Shown piece by piece: positions 1 through 5,699 of a stretch of 6,343 bases of DNA. Every line of letters starts with the position of its first letter. Positions within the stretch are counted from its first letter, which is position 1. A model generated the notes under the pieces. It ran no database searches and was not told the DNA's origin. It saw only the letters and a program-made list of their open reading frames with translations. The position numbers and the translations under genes are program-made. The DNA is from JAVBKB01 sp031554275. Its GTDB lineage: Bacteria > Bacillota > Bacilli > JARBTR01. The stretch is from contig JAVBKB010000108.1 of the NCBI GenBank assembly GCA_031554275.1, forward strand, positions 1-6,343. Direction: 5' to 3'.

Positions 1-1
1 G

Positions 2-940
2 GAGGCGACTTGGAACTTCGCCAATAAGATTTGGAATGCTTCACGTTTTTCATTGATGAATATGGAAGGGTTACAGTACGACCAAATTCGATTAGATGGA
101 GAAAAATCAGTTGCTGATCAGTGGATACTTACTCGATTGAATGAAACCATCGAAACAGTCACAAGACTTGCTGAGAGGTTTGAATTTGGTGAAGTGGGTC
201 GGACATTAACTAATTTCATATGGGATGATTTTTGCGATTGGTATATTGAAATGGCAAAGCTCCCATTGTACAACGATGATGAAGCTGCAAAGCTGACGAC
301 AAGGTCTGTATTGGCGTATGTTTTGGAAAACACGATGCGCTTGTTGCATCCTTTTATGCCATTTATCACCGAGGAAATCTGGCAGAACCTACCGCATCAA
401 GGTGAGTCTATCACCGTTGCTGAATGGCCTGTAGTACGAGATGAATTGTCAAATGAAAAAGCTGCAAATGATATGAAATTACTAGTTGAAATTATTCGGG
501 CAGTCCGGAACATCCGCACCGAAGTAAACACACCTTTAAGTAAGAAGATTCAACTTACGATCAAAGCAAAGAATGCTGAAATAGCAGCAACATTAGAAAC
601 GAACAAGGGATACTTAGAAAGATTCTGTAACCCAGAAATGCTGACTATTGGCGTAGATGTGCCAAACATTGAAAAGGCAATGACTGCTGTGGTAACAGGT
701 GCGGAAATAATCCTGCCATTAGCTGGATTACTTAATATTGATGAAGAAATCAAACGCTTAGAGAAAGAACTTCTGAAATGGCAAGATGAAGTTACTCGAA
801 TAGAGAAGAAATTAGCGAATGAAGGTTTTGATGCAAAAGCGCCAGACAAAGTTATTGCAGAAGAAAAAGCAAAACTGGCTGATTATTTGGAAAAGCAACT
901 GGCCGTTTCAGCAAGGGTTTCGGAGTTAAAGGGGTTGTAA
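2..940 (+). CDS. valS: Valyl-tRNA synthetase, C-terminal part (5' end outside window)
   Basis: Class I aminoacyl-tRNA synthetase that charges tRNA-Val in the cytoplasm. The frame is open from base 2, so this is the last 312 codons of a protein usually near 880 residues; the internal ATG at 53 is not the start. The fragment opens with the family stretch WNFANKIWNASRF, followed by the helical anticodon-binding domain (DQWILTRLNETIE, then FIWDDFCDWYIEMAKL and LLHPFMPFITEEIWQNLP). The last ~70 residues, from LLNIDEEIKRLEKELLKW onward, form the charged C-terminal coiled coil typical of bacterial ValS tRNA-binding arms. The catalytic HIGH and KMSKS signatures lie upstream, outside the window. The gene ends with TAA and a terminator follows within two bases, so it is the last gene of its transcript here. 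I see no frameshift or missing block in this part. Confidence 0.97.
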   Translation, partial: EATWNFANKIWNASRFSLMNMEGLQYDQIRLDGEKSVADQWILTRLNETIETVTRLAERFEFGEVGRTLTNFIWDDFCDWYIEMAKLPLYNDDEAAKLTTRSVLAYVLENTMRLLHPFMPFITEEIWQNLPHQGESITVAEWPVVRDELSNEKAANDMKLLVEIIRAVRNIRTEVNTPLSKKIQLTIKAKNAEIAATLETNKGYLERFCNPEMLTIGVDVPNIEKAMTAVVTGAEIILPLAGLLNIDEEIKRLEKELLKWQDEVTRIEKKLANEGFDAKAPDKVIAEEKAKLADYLEKQLAVSARVSELKGL

Positions 941-941
941 C

Positions 942-970
942 AAAAAGTCTGGGTTATCCCAGGCTTTTTT
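942..970 (+). terminator. Rho-independent terminator of valS
   Basis: AAAAAGTCTGGG, a TTAT loop and CCCAGGCTTTTTT form a 12-bp stem with one G-T wobble, and the 3' arm ends in a run of six T. It begins two bases after the valS stop codon. It should isolate valS from the downstream peptidase-like gene. Confidence 0.9.
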
Positions 971-1023
971 ATAGGGAAAATGCTAATAATAATTTACGAA
1001 AGTAGTTTTCTTTGAAATTACAA

Positions 1024-1053
1024 TTGCTTAGTCGAATATTCCTTTTGTATAAT
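1024..1053 (+). promoter_or_regulatory. Putative sigma-A promoter for the M28 peptidase-like gene
   Basis: A perfect -10 box, TATAAT at 1048-1053, lies 21 bases before the start codon. The best -35 candidate is TTGCTT at 1024-1029 with an 18-base spacer; it matches the consensus only in TTG. Transcription would start near 1060, just before the GAGGTGAG ribosome binding site. The -10 is convincing and the -35 is weak. Confidence 0.55.
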
Positions 1054-1074
1054 AGCTTTACATGAGGTGAGAGA

Positions 1075-2757
1075 ATGGTCAAAAGACTTACTATATTATC
1101 AATTGTCGTTTTTATCAGTGTGTTGTTTGGTTTGTCAACGTTAAAAACACCAGAAGCTAGGACGGATGTGACACATTTTTCTTCGAAAAAAGTTGCTCAG
1201 GACATCAAAGCTATTTCGGTTGAAGTGCATAGTGTCAAGCATCAGCCAGCGTTGTTAAAGGTTCGTGAATATTTATTAGGTAGAATGAGAAGTTTGAATT
1301 TAGAACCTAAAGTGTTCACCTATGAAGAGATCAAAATGAAAGATGTTGACCAGACCATTCCAATCAACAATATCTTTGGGAAGACACCAGGCGATTTTTC
1401 AAGCTATGTTTTATTAGTTGCTCACTACGATTCATCATCTGAGGTACAGACTGGTGAAGACAATGAGAGCTTAGGTGCAGCTGATGATGGGTACGGTGTA
1501 GCTACTATTCTAGAAATCACACGTCTCATTGACGAGCGTTCACAGCAGAAACCATTGACTAATGGCGTAAAGGTTCTACTGACTGATGGTAATGAAGCTG
1601 GATTATTCGGTGCCAATTTAGGTGTACAAGAAGCGGAGGTAATGGACAAAGTTTCTTTGGTCATTAATGTAGATGCACGTGGAGTCAGTGGACCAGTTAC
1701 CATGTTTGAGACAAGTAAAAATGATGCAAAACTAATTAATTTATATCAAAAAACGGATTTGCGTCTTTCCTATTCATTAGCAGATGTTATCTATCGCAAA
1801 ATGTCGAAAGGAACTGACTTTACTGAATTCGTTGATTTTGGATATCCTGGGTTAAATTTCGCCGCATTTGAGAATTTAGATTATTATCGTACAAAATTAG
1901 ATAACTATAGAAATATTGATCGAGAAACAATTCAGCATTATGGTGAACAGATCTATCCAATTGTGAAGGAGTTTATAAGTTCATCAGATTATTCAAATGT
2001 TAATTGGTCAAAATCAGATAAGAATGTTACTTTTTTCACGTTTTTCCAAGGGATTTTCATTGTCTATTCGGAAATGGATAGTTACATATTACTGGGAATC
2101 CTCGTGCTAATAGTAGGCGCCTTAATGTTTGTATTAGTGAAAAACAGTAAGCTTAGTGCCAGCCTGAGTTGGGCAGGAAAATGGTTAGGCTTTGTGCTGG
2201 GTGGTGCGCTTTTTGGCGCAATTGTCAGCTTTTTATTAGCGCTAATCACTGGAGTTCCGTTTGACCTTTTTTATATGCCTAAGATTTACTTGGCAAATAC
2301 CATTGTATTATCAAGTATCATTCTTTTTGCAGGAGCTGCAATTTATTTCTGCTATAGGGGTGTACGAAATGGAAAAACACAAAGCCAAATTTTGGCTGGT
2401 GGTGTGTTGATACAATTACTCTTTACAGTTGTGATGTATGTTTACTTACCAGGTGGCGCGTTCCTATTTCTTTTCCCATGTATCTTATTTGCAATTGTAG
2501 CAATTCTACAATTACATGGCTGGTTTGGCTCGCTGTTTGCAATGATCGCAACAGCATTTACAATCATGTTGATTACTCCAATCATTAAGATGATGAATAC
2601 AGCACTTACAGTAGGCGCTCTGGGGATTTTGATGCTACTAGTGTCTGTTGCTCTTGCCGGTATTGCACCAAGCATAATGGTACTGCTATATGGCAAAGAG
2701 AAATCAAATCGTTCAGCATATTCAAGTGTAAAGTCACGCTTGCTTAGAAGAAGGTAA
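1075..2757 (+). CDS. Membrane-anchored M28-family peptidase homologue, possibly inactive
   Basis: 560-residue protein. ATG at 1075 follows a good ribosome binding site (GAGGTGAG, 1064-1071). An N-terminal hydrophobic segment (about residues 5-22) should act as signal anchor and place residues ~30-310 outside the membrane. This part has the M28 (aminopeptidase Y/S type) co-catalytic zinc fold: H117 in VAHYDSS, bridging D137 in GAADDGYG, E174 in TDGNEAGLFG and D200 in INVDARG. Two usual catalytic positions differ: the general-base Glu of the EExGL motif is N173, and the last zinc-ligand His of the YHTxxD motif is R272 (YYRTKLD). About seven hydrophobic segments follow (roughly 337-356, 370-393, 406-427, 438-457, 461-480, 484-504, 510-538), then a basic tail ending RLLRRR. 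A soluble-type M28 domain followed by a polytopic C-terminal half resembles the ERMP1/vacuolar membrane protease layout. The gene stands alone between the valS terminator and the gpx promoter. Substrate unknown. Family membership is confident; activity is doubtful. Confidence 0.85.
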   Translation: MVKRLTILSIVVFISVLFGLSTLKTPEARTDVTHFSSKKVAQDIKAISVEVHSVKHQPALLKVREYLLGRMRSLNLEPKVFTYEEIKMKDVDQTIPINNIFGKTPGDFSSYVLLVAHYDSSSEVQTGEDNESLGAADDGYGVATILEITRLIDERSQQKPLTNGVKVLLTDGNEAGLFGANLGVQEAEVMDKVSLVINVDARGVSGPVTMFETSKNDAKLINLYQKTDLRLSYSLADVIYRKMSKGTDFTEFVDFGYPGLNFAAFENLDYYRTKLDNYRNIDRETIQHYGEQIYPIVKEFISSSDYSNVNWSKSDKNVTFFTFFQGIFIVYSEMDSYILLGILVLIVGALMFVLVKNSKLSASLSWAGKWLGFVLGGALFGAIVSFLLALITGVPFDLFYMPKIYLANTIVLSSIILFAGAAIYFCYRGVRNGKTQSQILAGGVLIQLLFTVVMYVYLPGGAFLFLFPCILFAIVAILQLHGWFGSLFAMIATAFTIMLITPIIKMMNTALTVGALGILMLLVSVALAGIAPSIMVLLYGKEKSNRSAYSSVKSRLLRRR

Positions 2758-2899
2758 TCTTTATGAAAAAAGTTGGATGTAGCTTTGCAGGTATACTGAT
2801 AGCGTTTAATGGGATGTGAAGGTGTTTTTTCCGGAAAATCTTGTATTCACTCGAATTTTTCCACAGTCTATAGTAGTGGCTTTTGATGAATCAAAATAA

Positions 2900-2928
2900 T
2901 TGACTTGGACTTCTGCAGCGCATAAAGT
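2900..2928 (+). promoter_or_regulatory. Putative sigma-A promoter for glutathione peroxidase
   Basis: TTGACT (2900-2905, five of six consensus bases), a 17-base spacer and TAAAGT (2923-2928, four of six) lie about 40 bases upstream of the chosen gpx start. Transcription would begin near 2935, giving a short leader that contains the strong GGAGGA site. I see no clear PerR or OhrR operator, but a weak one could be missed by eye. Confidence 0.5.
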
Positions 2929-2953
2929 AAGGTGTGCAATATAGAACAATAAT

Positions 2954-2960
2954 CGGAGGA
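2954..2960 (+). promoter_or_regulatory. Ribosome binding site that sets the gpx start
   Basis: CGGAGGA lies six bases before ATG 2967. The in-frame GTG at 2934 is upstream of this site, has no ribosome binding site of its own and falls at the predicted transcription start. Translation therefore most likely starts at 2967. Confidence 0.8.
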
Positions 2961-2966
2961 TTCAAA

Positions 2967-3497
2967 ATGTCAGTATATGATTATTCAGTCGAGCTAGTTA
3001 GTGGAGATGTGCTATCTTTAAATGAACACAAAAACGAAGTTTTGTTATTAGTAAATGTGGCAAGTAAATGTGGATTCACACCACAGTATGAGGGTTTAGA
3101 GGCCCTACACCAAAAATATCATGACAAAGGATTAACCATTGTTGGGCTCCCGTGCAATCAGTTTGGTGAGCAAGCACCAGGTTCTGCTGAAGAAGAGGCA
3201 TCCTTTTGCAAAGTGAACTTTGGCGTTACCTTTCCAATCACCAAAAAGATTGATGTAAATGGGGAAAATGCTGATCCACTCTATCAATATTTATCAAGCG
3301 TTACACAATTTGAAGGTTTTCAAACTAAAAAAGATCTACAAGAAGTACTTACCAGCAAATTCGGAGTTGATTTTTCAGATAGCTCAATTAAATGGAACTT
3401 TACTAAGTTTCTTGTTGATCGTCAGGGAAATGTCGTTAGATATGAGCCTGATGTAGCACCTGAAGAATTGGTAACTGCAATCGAAAACCTATTGTAA
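2967..3497 (+). CDS. gpx: Glutathione peroxidase family thiol peroxidase (Cys type)
   Basis: 176-residue cytoplasmic peroxidase reducing hydrogen peroxide and organic hydroperoxides. Bacterial Cys-type members of the family usually use thioredoxin rather than glutathione. Peroxidatic C35 lies in NVASKCGFTPQY (Cys codon, not selenocysteine). Q69 in LPCNQFGEQAPGS and W143-N144 in IKWNFTKFLVDR complete the catalytic tetrad. C81 in SFCKVNFGVTFPI sits where yeast Gpx3 has its resolving Cys, so a 2-Cys mechanism is likely; C63 in PCNQF is also conserved. The start was chosen by the GGAGGA site. The protein is about 16-18 residues longer than common ~158-160 residue bacterial homologues; the extra length lies at about residues 114-140, just before WNFTKF. 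No signal peptide. It has its own promoter and a downstream hairpin, so it is probably transcribed alone. Family assignment is very secure; the true reductant is inferred. Confidence 0.95.
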   Translation: MSVYDYSVELVSGDVLSLNEHKNEVLLLVNVASKCGFTPQYEGLEALHQKYHDKGLTIVGLPCNQFGEQAPGSAEEEASFCKVNFGVTFPITKKIDVNGENADPLYQYLSSVTQFEGFQTKKDLQEVLTSKFGVDFSDSSIKWNFTKFLVDRQGNVVRYEPDVAPEELVTAIENLL

Positions 3498-3531
3498 ATA
3501 AAGACTGAGACAATAAAGTTATAAAAAGAGT

Positions 3532-3580
3532 AATCCAGAGAAAATCTTCTGCAAAGAGATTTTTCTCTGGATTTAGTTTT
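3532..3580 (+). terminator. Probable terminator downstream of gpx
   Basis: AATCCAGAGAAAATCT (3532-3547) pairs with AGATTTTTCTCTGGATT (3557-3573) with one bulged base and a loop of about nine bases. It is followed by TAGTTTT, a short interrupted T tract. It lies 35 bases after the gpx stop. The stem is strong and the T tract modest. Confidence 0.7.
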
Positions 3581-3596
3581 GAGTTTGGAGTTCGAT

Positions 3597-3762
3597 CCTA
3601 ATCCTGATTACCGATTAAGATAGCGAATGCTTTGTGGTAATTTTCCATCTCGCTTTGTTAAAAAAGTGCTTAAATATCTAGATATTTAAGTACTTTTTGC
3701 CGAGCGAGATGAAAAATTTCCGGACAAATCATTCACTATTTTAATCGGTAATCAGGATAAGG
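3597..3762. repeat. 166-bp long inverted repeat (two 83-bp arms), MITE-like or giant hairpin
   Basis: Two 83-base arms meet at 3679/3680 with no spacer. The outer ends pair through CCTGATTACCGATTAA (left) against TTAATCGGTAATCAGG (right). Further in, CATCTCGCT pairs with AGCGAGATG, and the centre is the perfect palindrome AAATATCTAGATATTT. By hand alignment the arms differ at roughly a dozen positions and two compensating one-base indels, mostly around 3635-3662. Several differences are transitions that leave G-U pairs in RNA. No transposase is encoded and I find no clear flanking target-site duplication. It could be a non-autonomous mobile element, an intergenic repeat family member, or a structural barrier between convergent transcripts. 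Confidence 0.9.
3660..3698. terminator. Possible bidirectional terminator at the core of the inverted repeat
   Basis: The central stem (3666-3693, one mismatch pair) is flanked by six A on the left (3660-3665) and five T on the right (3694-3698). Each strand therefore reads as a hairpin followed by a T run. It could stop both gpx readthrough and the - strand ATP-grasp operon, which shows no other clear terminator. The stem is AT-rich, which weakens the case; in RNA the whole 83-bp stem would form around it. Confidence 0.45.
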
Positions 3763-3906
3763 CTAGACTATTTTCAAATATTAAACTTTATCTCAATGTC
3801 ATGATTGCTTGATATTTGATAGTAATATTTTTCACCATAAAGTCTCCGGCAATTTCCCGCCATTTGCTCCTGTTTGCTAGTTGTAGGCAAATCCAAGGTT
3901 TTCAAA

Positions 3907-4731
3907 TCACTTTGATAATAATGTCTGCTTAATAAACTTTAGATATAGATTTGCGGTATTGATATCAGTTAACTTACTTAAAGTGCGGCTGCCAACAACA
4001 TCCTCGATCTCATTTAGCATTGGTTCGTCTTTATCGTCATAGATAAAGTCTATTCCGACAAATCCAAATTCAAACATGCTCACAAGCCGTTCGACAATTG
4101 ATGTTTCTTTTTCACTTAAAGTAAATAATTCTGCCTTCCCACCAAGTGAATAATTTGCCCGAAACTCAGTTTCACTTGTGCGCAGGACAGCGCCAACAAT
4201 TTCTTTTCCAATAATAAATGCACGGACATCTTTTCCTGGTGTGGCAAGTTTCTGTGCAATCATGTTTTGCCCAGCAGGTGTTTCTTTCTCAATAAGCGAA
4301 ACATCTTTTCCACCTCGACCACCACGCGACTTCTGAACGTAAGGTAGCACAATGTTAGGTGTTTGATGCTCTGCAACGAAAAGAGTATCAGCAGTAGGGA
4401 TACCTAACATGCTAGCAACTTGGTTCGTCTTTGCTTTGTCGTTACAAAGCTCGGCAATAATTGCTGAATTGAATGTTTTTATACCCAGTAATTCCAATTG
4501 TCTAGTGAATAGCGGATCAATGCAACGAATAATTGCAAAATTACGAATAATATTTTCGTGTGCTTTATTTCTCAAATATGTCTTTCCATCTTCAATTCCT
4601 GTGTAGAGATCTTCGCGATAGAAGAAGTCTAATTTCATCCCAACTTTTTCCGCTTCATCGAGCATCCATTGAATAAAGTCTTCATTCTTTGCGGCATCTT
4701 CACGTGTATAAACTAATAAACCATTTAGCAT
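3907..4731 (-). CDS. RimK-like ATP-grasp ligase, second of a tandem pair
   Basis: 274-residue cytoplasmic protein of the ATP-grasp carboxylate-amine ligase superfamily (RimK/LysX type), expected to activate a carboxylate as acyl phosphate and join it to an amine. The start is ATG 4731 (MLNGLLVYTRE), nine bases after AAGGAG; a TTG at 4770 extends the frame but would overlap the upstream gene and lacks this site. Visible RimK-like blocks: LLGIKTFNS (81-89) and CNDKAKTNQVASMLGIP (96-112) before the ATP-grasp domain, K134 with the glycine-rich loop RGGRGG (136-141), DVRAFIIGKEIVGAVLR (168-184), EFRANYSLGG (189-198), D228 in GIDFIY and E241 in the terminal metal-binding strand. Where RimK has ExN, this protein has E241-I-E243, followed by DVVGSRTL, so the usual Asn metal ligand is Glu. 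It is 13 bases downstream of its paralogue and surely co-transcribed. Family is secure; substrate and product unknown. Confidence 0.88.
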   Translation of the reverse strand: MLNGLLVYTREDAAKNEDFIQWMLDEAEKVGMKLDFFYREDLYTGIEDGKTYLRNKAHENIIRNFAIIRCIDPLFTRQLELLGIKTFNSAIIAELCNDKAKTNQVASMLGIPTADTLFVAEHQTPNIVLPYVQKSRGGRGGKDVSLIEKETPAGQNMIAQKLATPGKDVRAFIIGKEIVGAVLRTSETEFRANYSLGGKAELFTLSEKETSIVERLVSMFEFGFVGIDFIYDDKDEPMLNEIEDVVGSRTLSKLTDINTANLYLKFIKQTLLSK

Positions 4732-4740
4732 CTTTCCATA

Positions 4741-4746
4741 CTCCTT
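4741..4746 (-). promoter_or_regulatory. Ribosome binding site overlapping the upstream stop codon
   Basis: On the - strand AAGGAG overlaps the TAA stop (4747-4745) of the upstream ATP-grasp gene and lies nine bases before ATG 4731. This fixes the start of the second gene and suggests translational coupling of the pair. Confidence 0.75.
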
Positions 4747-5659
4747 ATTTTTCGCTATTTTTGTTTTCAAGATATTGTAAACAATATGTGATCATTGCCT
4801 GAGCTACATTAATGCCTGTGGTATAATAAATGTTCAAAAGGTGTGCGTTTGAGTTTACTTCACAAACGAGTGGGCCATTTGGACCAAATAGAATATCCAC
4901 ACCTGCAAAAGCAGTTCCGGTGGCTTTAGCAGCCTGGATTGCTAATTCAATCTCATTGTCAGTAGGTTGATAGGGAGACAGCTGTCCACCTTGATTTGCA
5001 TTGGCTCGAAAATCTGTTGATGATTGCCGGAACATAGCTGCAATGAATTCTTCACCAACAATGTTCAAGCGGATGTCCCGTCCATAACTGCTTTGCACTA
5101 GCTCTTGCATGAGAAATGGGTTATCACTCACTTGTTCAATTCTATCATACAACTCCTGCTCGTTTTGGATGAGGTATACTTGATCACCAAATGATCCTTT
5201 TGCTTCTTTTAATACAAACGGGAAAGATAGTTCAACTGCTACTTCATTGAAGAATTGCTTGTTTGTTTGTTGCATTTTCGGATAAATAAATGGTGCATAG
5301 ATGGTTTTCGGCATCGGAATATTTTCCTTAGCCAACGCAAGATGTGTTTTGATTTTGTTATCGCAAATCTCGATCGCTTCAGCCGAATTAAAGACCGGAA
5401 TTCCCATCAGCTCAAGGTGTTGCGCTAAGTGAACATCTTTATCCATAAAAATAATAAAATCAGGCTTTGTTAACGCCAAGGTTAAACGAGTATCTAGTAG
5501 CGATGGTTCTCCGTCCTTGATTATCGGAATAATTTCATTATTCATCACAATGGTCGAATGAACATCCTGTTGCTCAGCAGCTTTTTGAATGAATTCATAT
5601 AGTGCATCAAATTTCGCTTGCTTTAAGGAACCATTTGCAATAATCCAACAACTTTTCAT
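4745..5659 (-). CDS. RimK-like ATP-grasp ligase, first of a tandem pair
   Basis: 304-residue cytoplasmic ATP-grasp ligase of the RimK/LysX type. RimK itself adds glutamates to ribosomal protein S6 and LysX modifies a lysine-biosynthesis carrier; the substrate here cannot be read from sequence. Motifs in order: HLELMGIPVFNSAEAIEICD with NKIKTHLALAKENIPMPKT (81-119), K151 and the loop KGSFGDQ (154-160) for ATP, QELVQSSYGRDIRLNIVG (185-202), R211, DFRANANQGGQ (216-226), D255 in AGVDILFG, and E267-V-N269 in the last metal-binding strand, all as expected for an active enzyme. The chosen start (MKSCWIIANG) lies eight bases after AGGA (5671-5668). In-frame ATGs at 5665 and 5698 are less likely: the first is too close to that site, and the second has no ribosome binding site and would leave one base before the divergent folC start. 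It heads a two-gene operon with its paralogue. Confidence 0.9.
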   Translation of the reverse strand: MKSCWIIANGSLKQAKFDALYEFIQKAAEQQDVHSTIVMNNEIIPIIKDGEPSLLDTRLTLALTKPDFIIFMDKDVHLAQHLELMGIPVFNSAEAIEICDNKIKTHLALAKENIPMPKTIYAPFIYPKMQQTNKQFFNEVAVELSFPFVLKEAKGSFGDQVYLIQNEQELYDRIEQVSDNPFLMQELVQSSYGRDIRLNIVGEEFIAAMFRQSSTDFRANANQGGQLSPYQPTDNEIELAIQAAKATGTAFAGVDILFGPNGPLVCEVNSNAHLLNIYYTTGINVAQAMITYCLQYLENKNSEK

Positions 5660-5699
5660 CTGCATCTTCCTAACAATTTGAAATAATTGAGGTAACATT
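5660..5699. promoter_or_regulatory. 40-base divergent control region between the ATP-grasp operon and folC
   Basis: It contains the folC ribosome binding site (GAGG, 5689-5692, seven bases before ATG 5700) and the - strand site AGGAAG (5671-5666). It is too short to hold two full promoters, so at least one must lie inside the opposing gene. On the - strand CATAAT (5702-5697) is a possible -10 for the ATP-grasp operon, without a good -35. I found no confident folC promoter. Confidence 0.45.

Larger units (their letters stand above)
3498..3906. other. 409-base gap between convergent genes: hairpins and a long palindromic repeat
   Basis: The gap separates the 3' ends of gpx (+) and the second ATP-grasp gene (-). 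It contains a terminator hairpin (3532-3580) and the 166-bp inverted repeat (3597-3762). The remaining ~145 bases (3763-3906) hold no convincing gene or terminator. One frame on the - strand is open from the end of the ATP-grasp gene to a stop at 3774 and includes a possible 29-codon ORF (3863-3774), discussed under findings. Confidence 0.7.

Noticed and set aside
118..849. Antisense open frames within valS (- strand 118-369 and 550-849)
   Set aside because: They lie opposite a well-conserved valS frame, are serine-rich translations typical of antisense frames, and have no ribosome binding sites I could support.
2763..2819. 18-codon ORF just after the M28 gene (MKKVGCSFAGILIAFNGM)
   Set aside because: It begins like a short lipoprotein or leader peptide and has AAGG eight bases upstream, but it is very short, ends early and has no supporting context. 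Chance is the simpler explanation.
2827..2838. Perfect 12-bp palindrome TTTTCCGGAAAA between the M28 gene and gpx
   Set aside because: Short, AT-rich and not placed at a promoter; such palindromes occur by chance and no known operator was recognised.
2861..2884. Weak hairpin CCAC...GTGG followed by CTTTT as a terminator for the M28 gene
   Set aside because: Only four Watson-Crick pairs before a mismatch and a short T run; not strong enough to call.
3259..3456. Alternative + strand frame inside gpx
   Set aside because: It overlaps the clearly conserved GPx reading frame and shows no family features.
3763..3906. Terminator for the - strand ATP-grasp operon directly after its stop codon
   Set aside because: No GC-rich stem with a T run was found on the - strand in this stretch. 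Termination may instead occur at the core of the inverted repeat.
3774..5659. Complete graspetide (microviridin-like) biosynthetic cluster
   Set aside because: The paired ATP-grasp genes prompted the idea, but no precursor with a recognisable core motif, no acetyltransferase and no transporter or protease partner is visible in the window.
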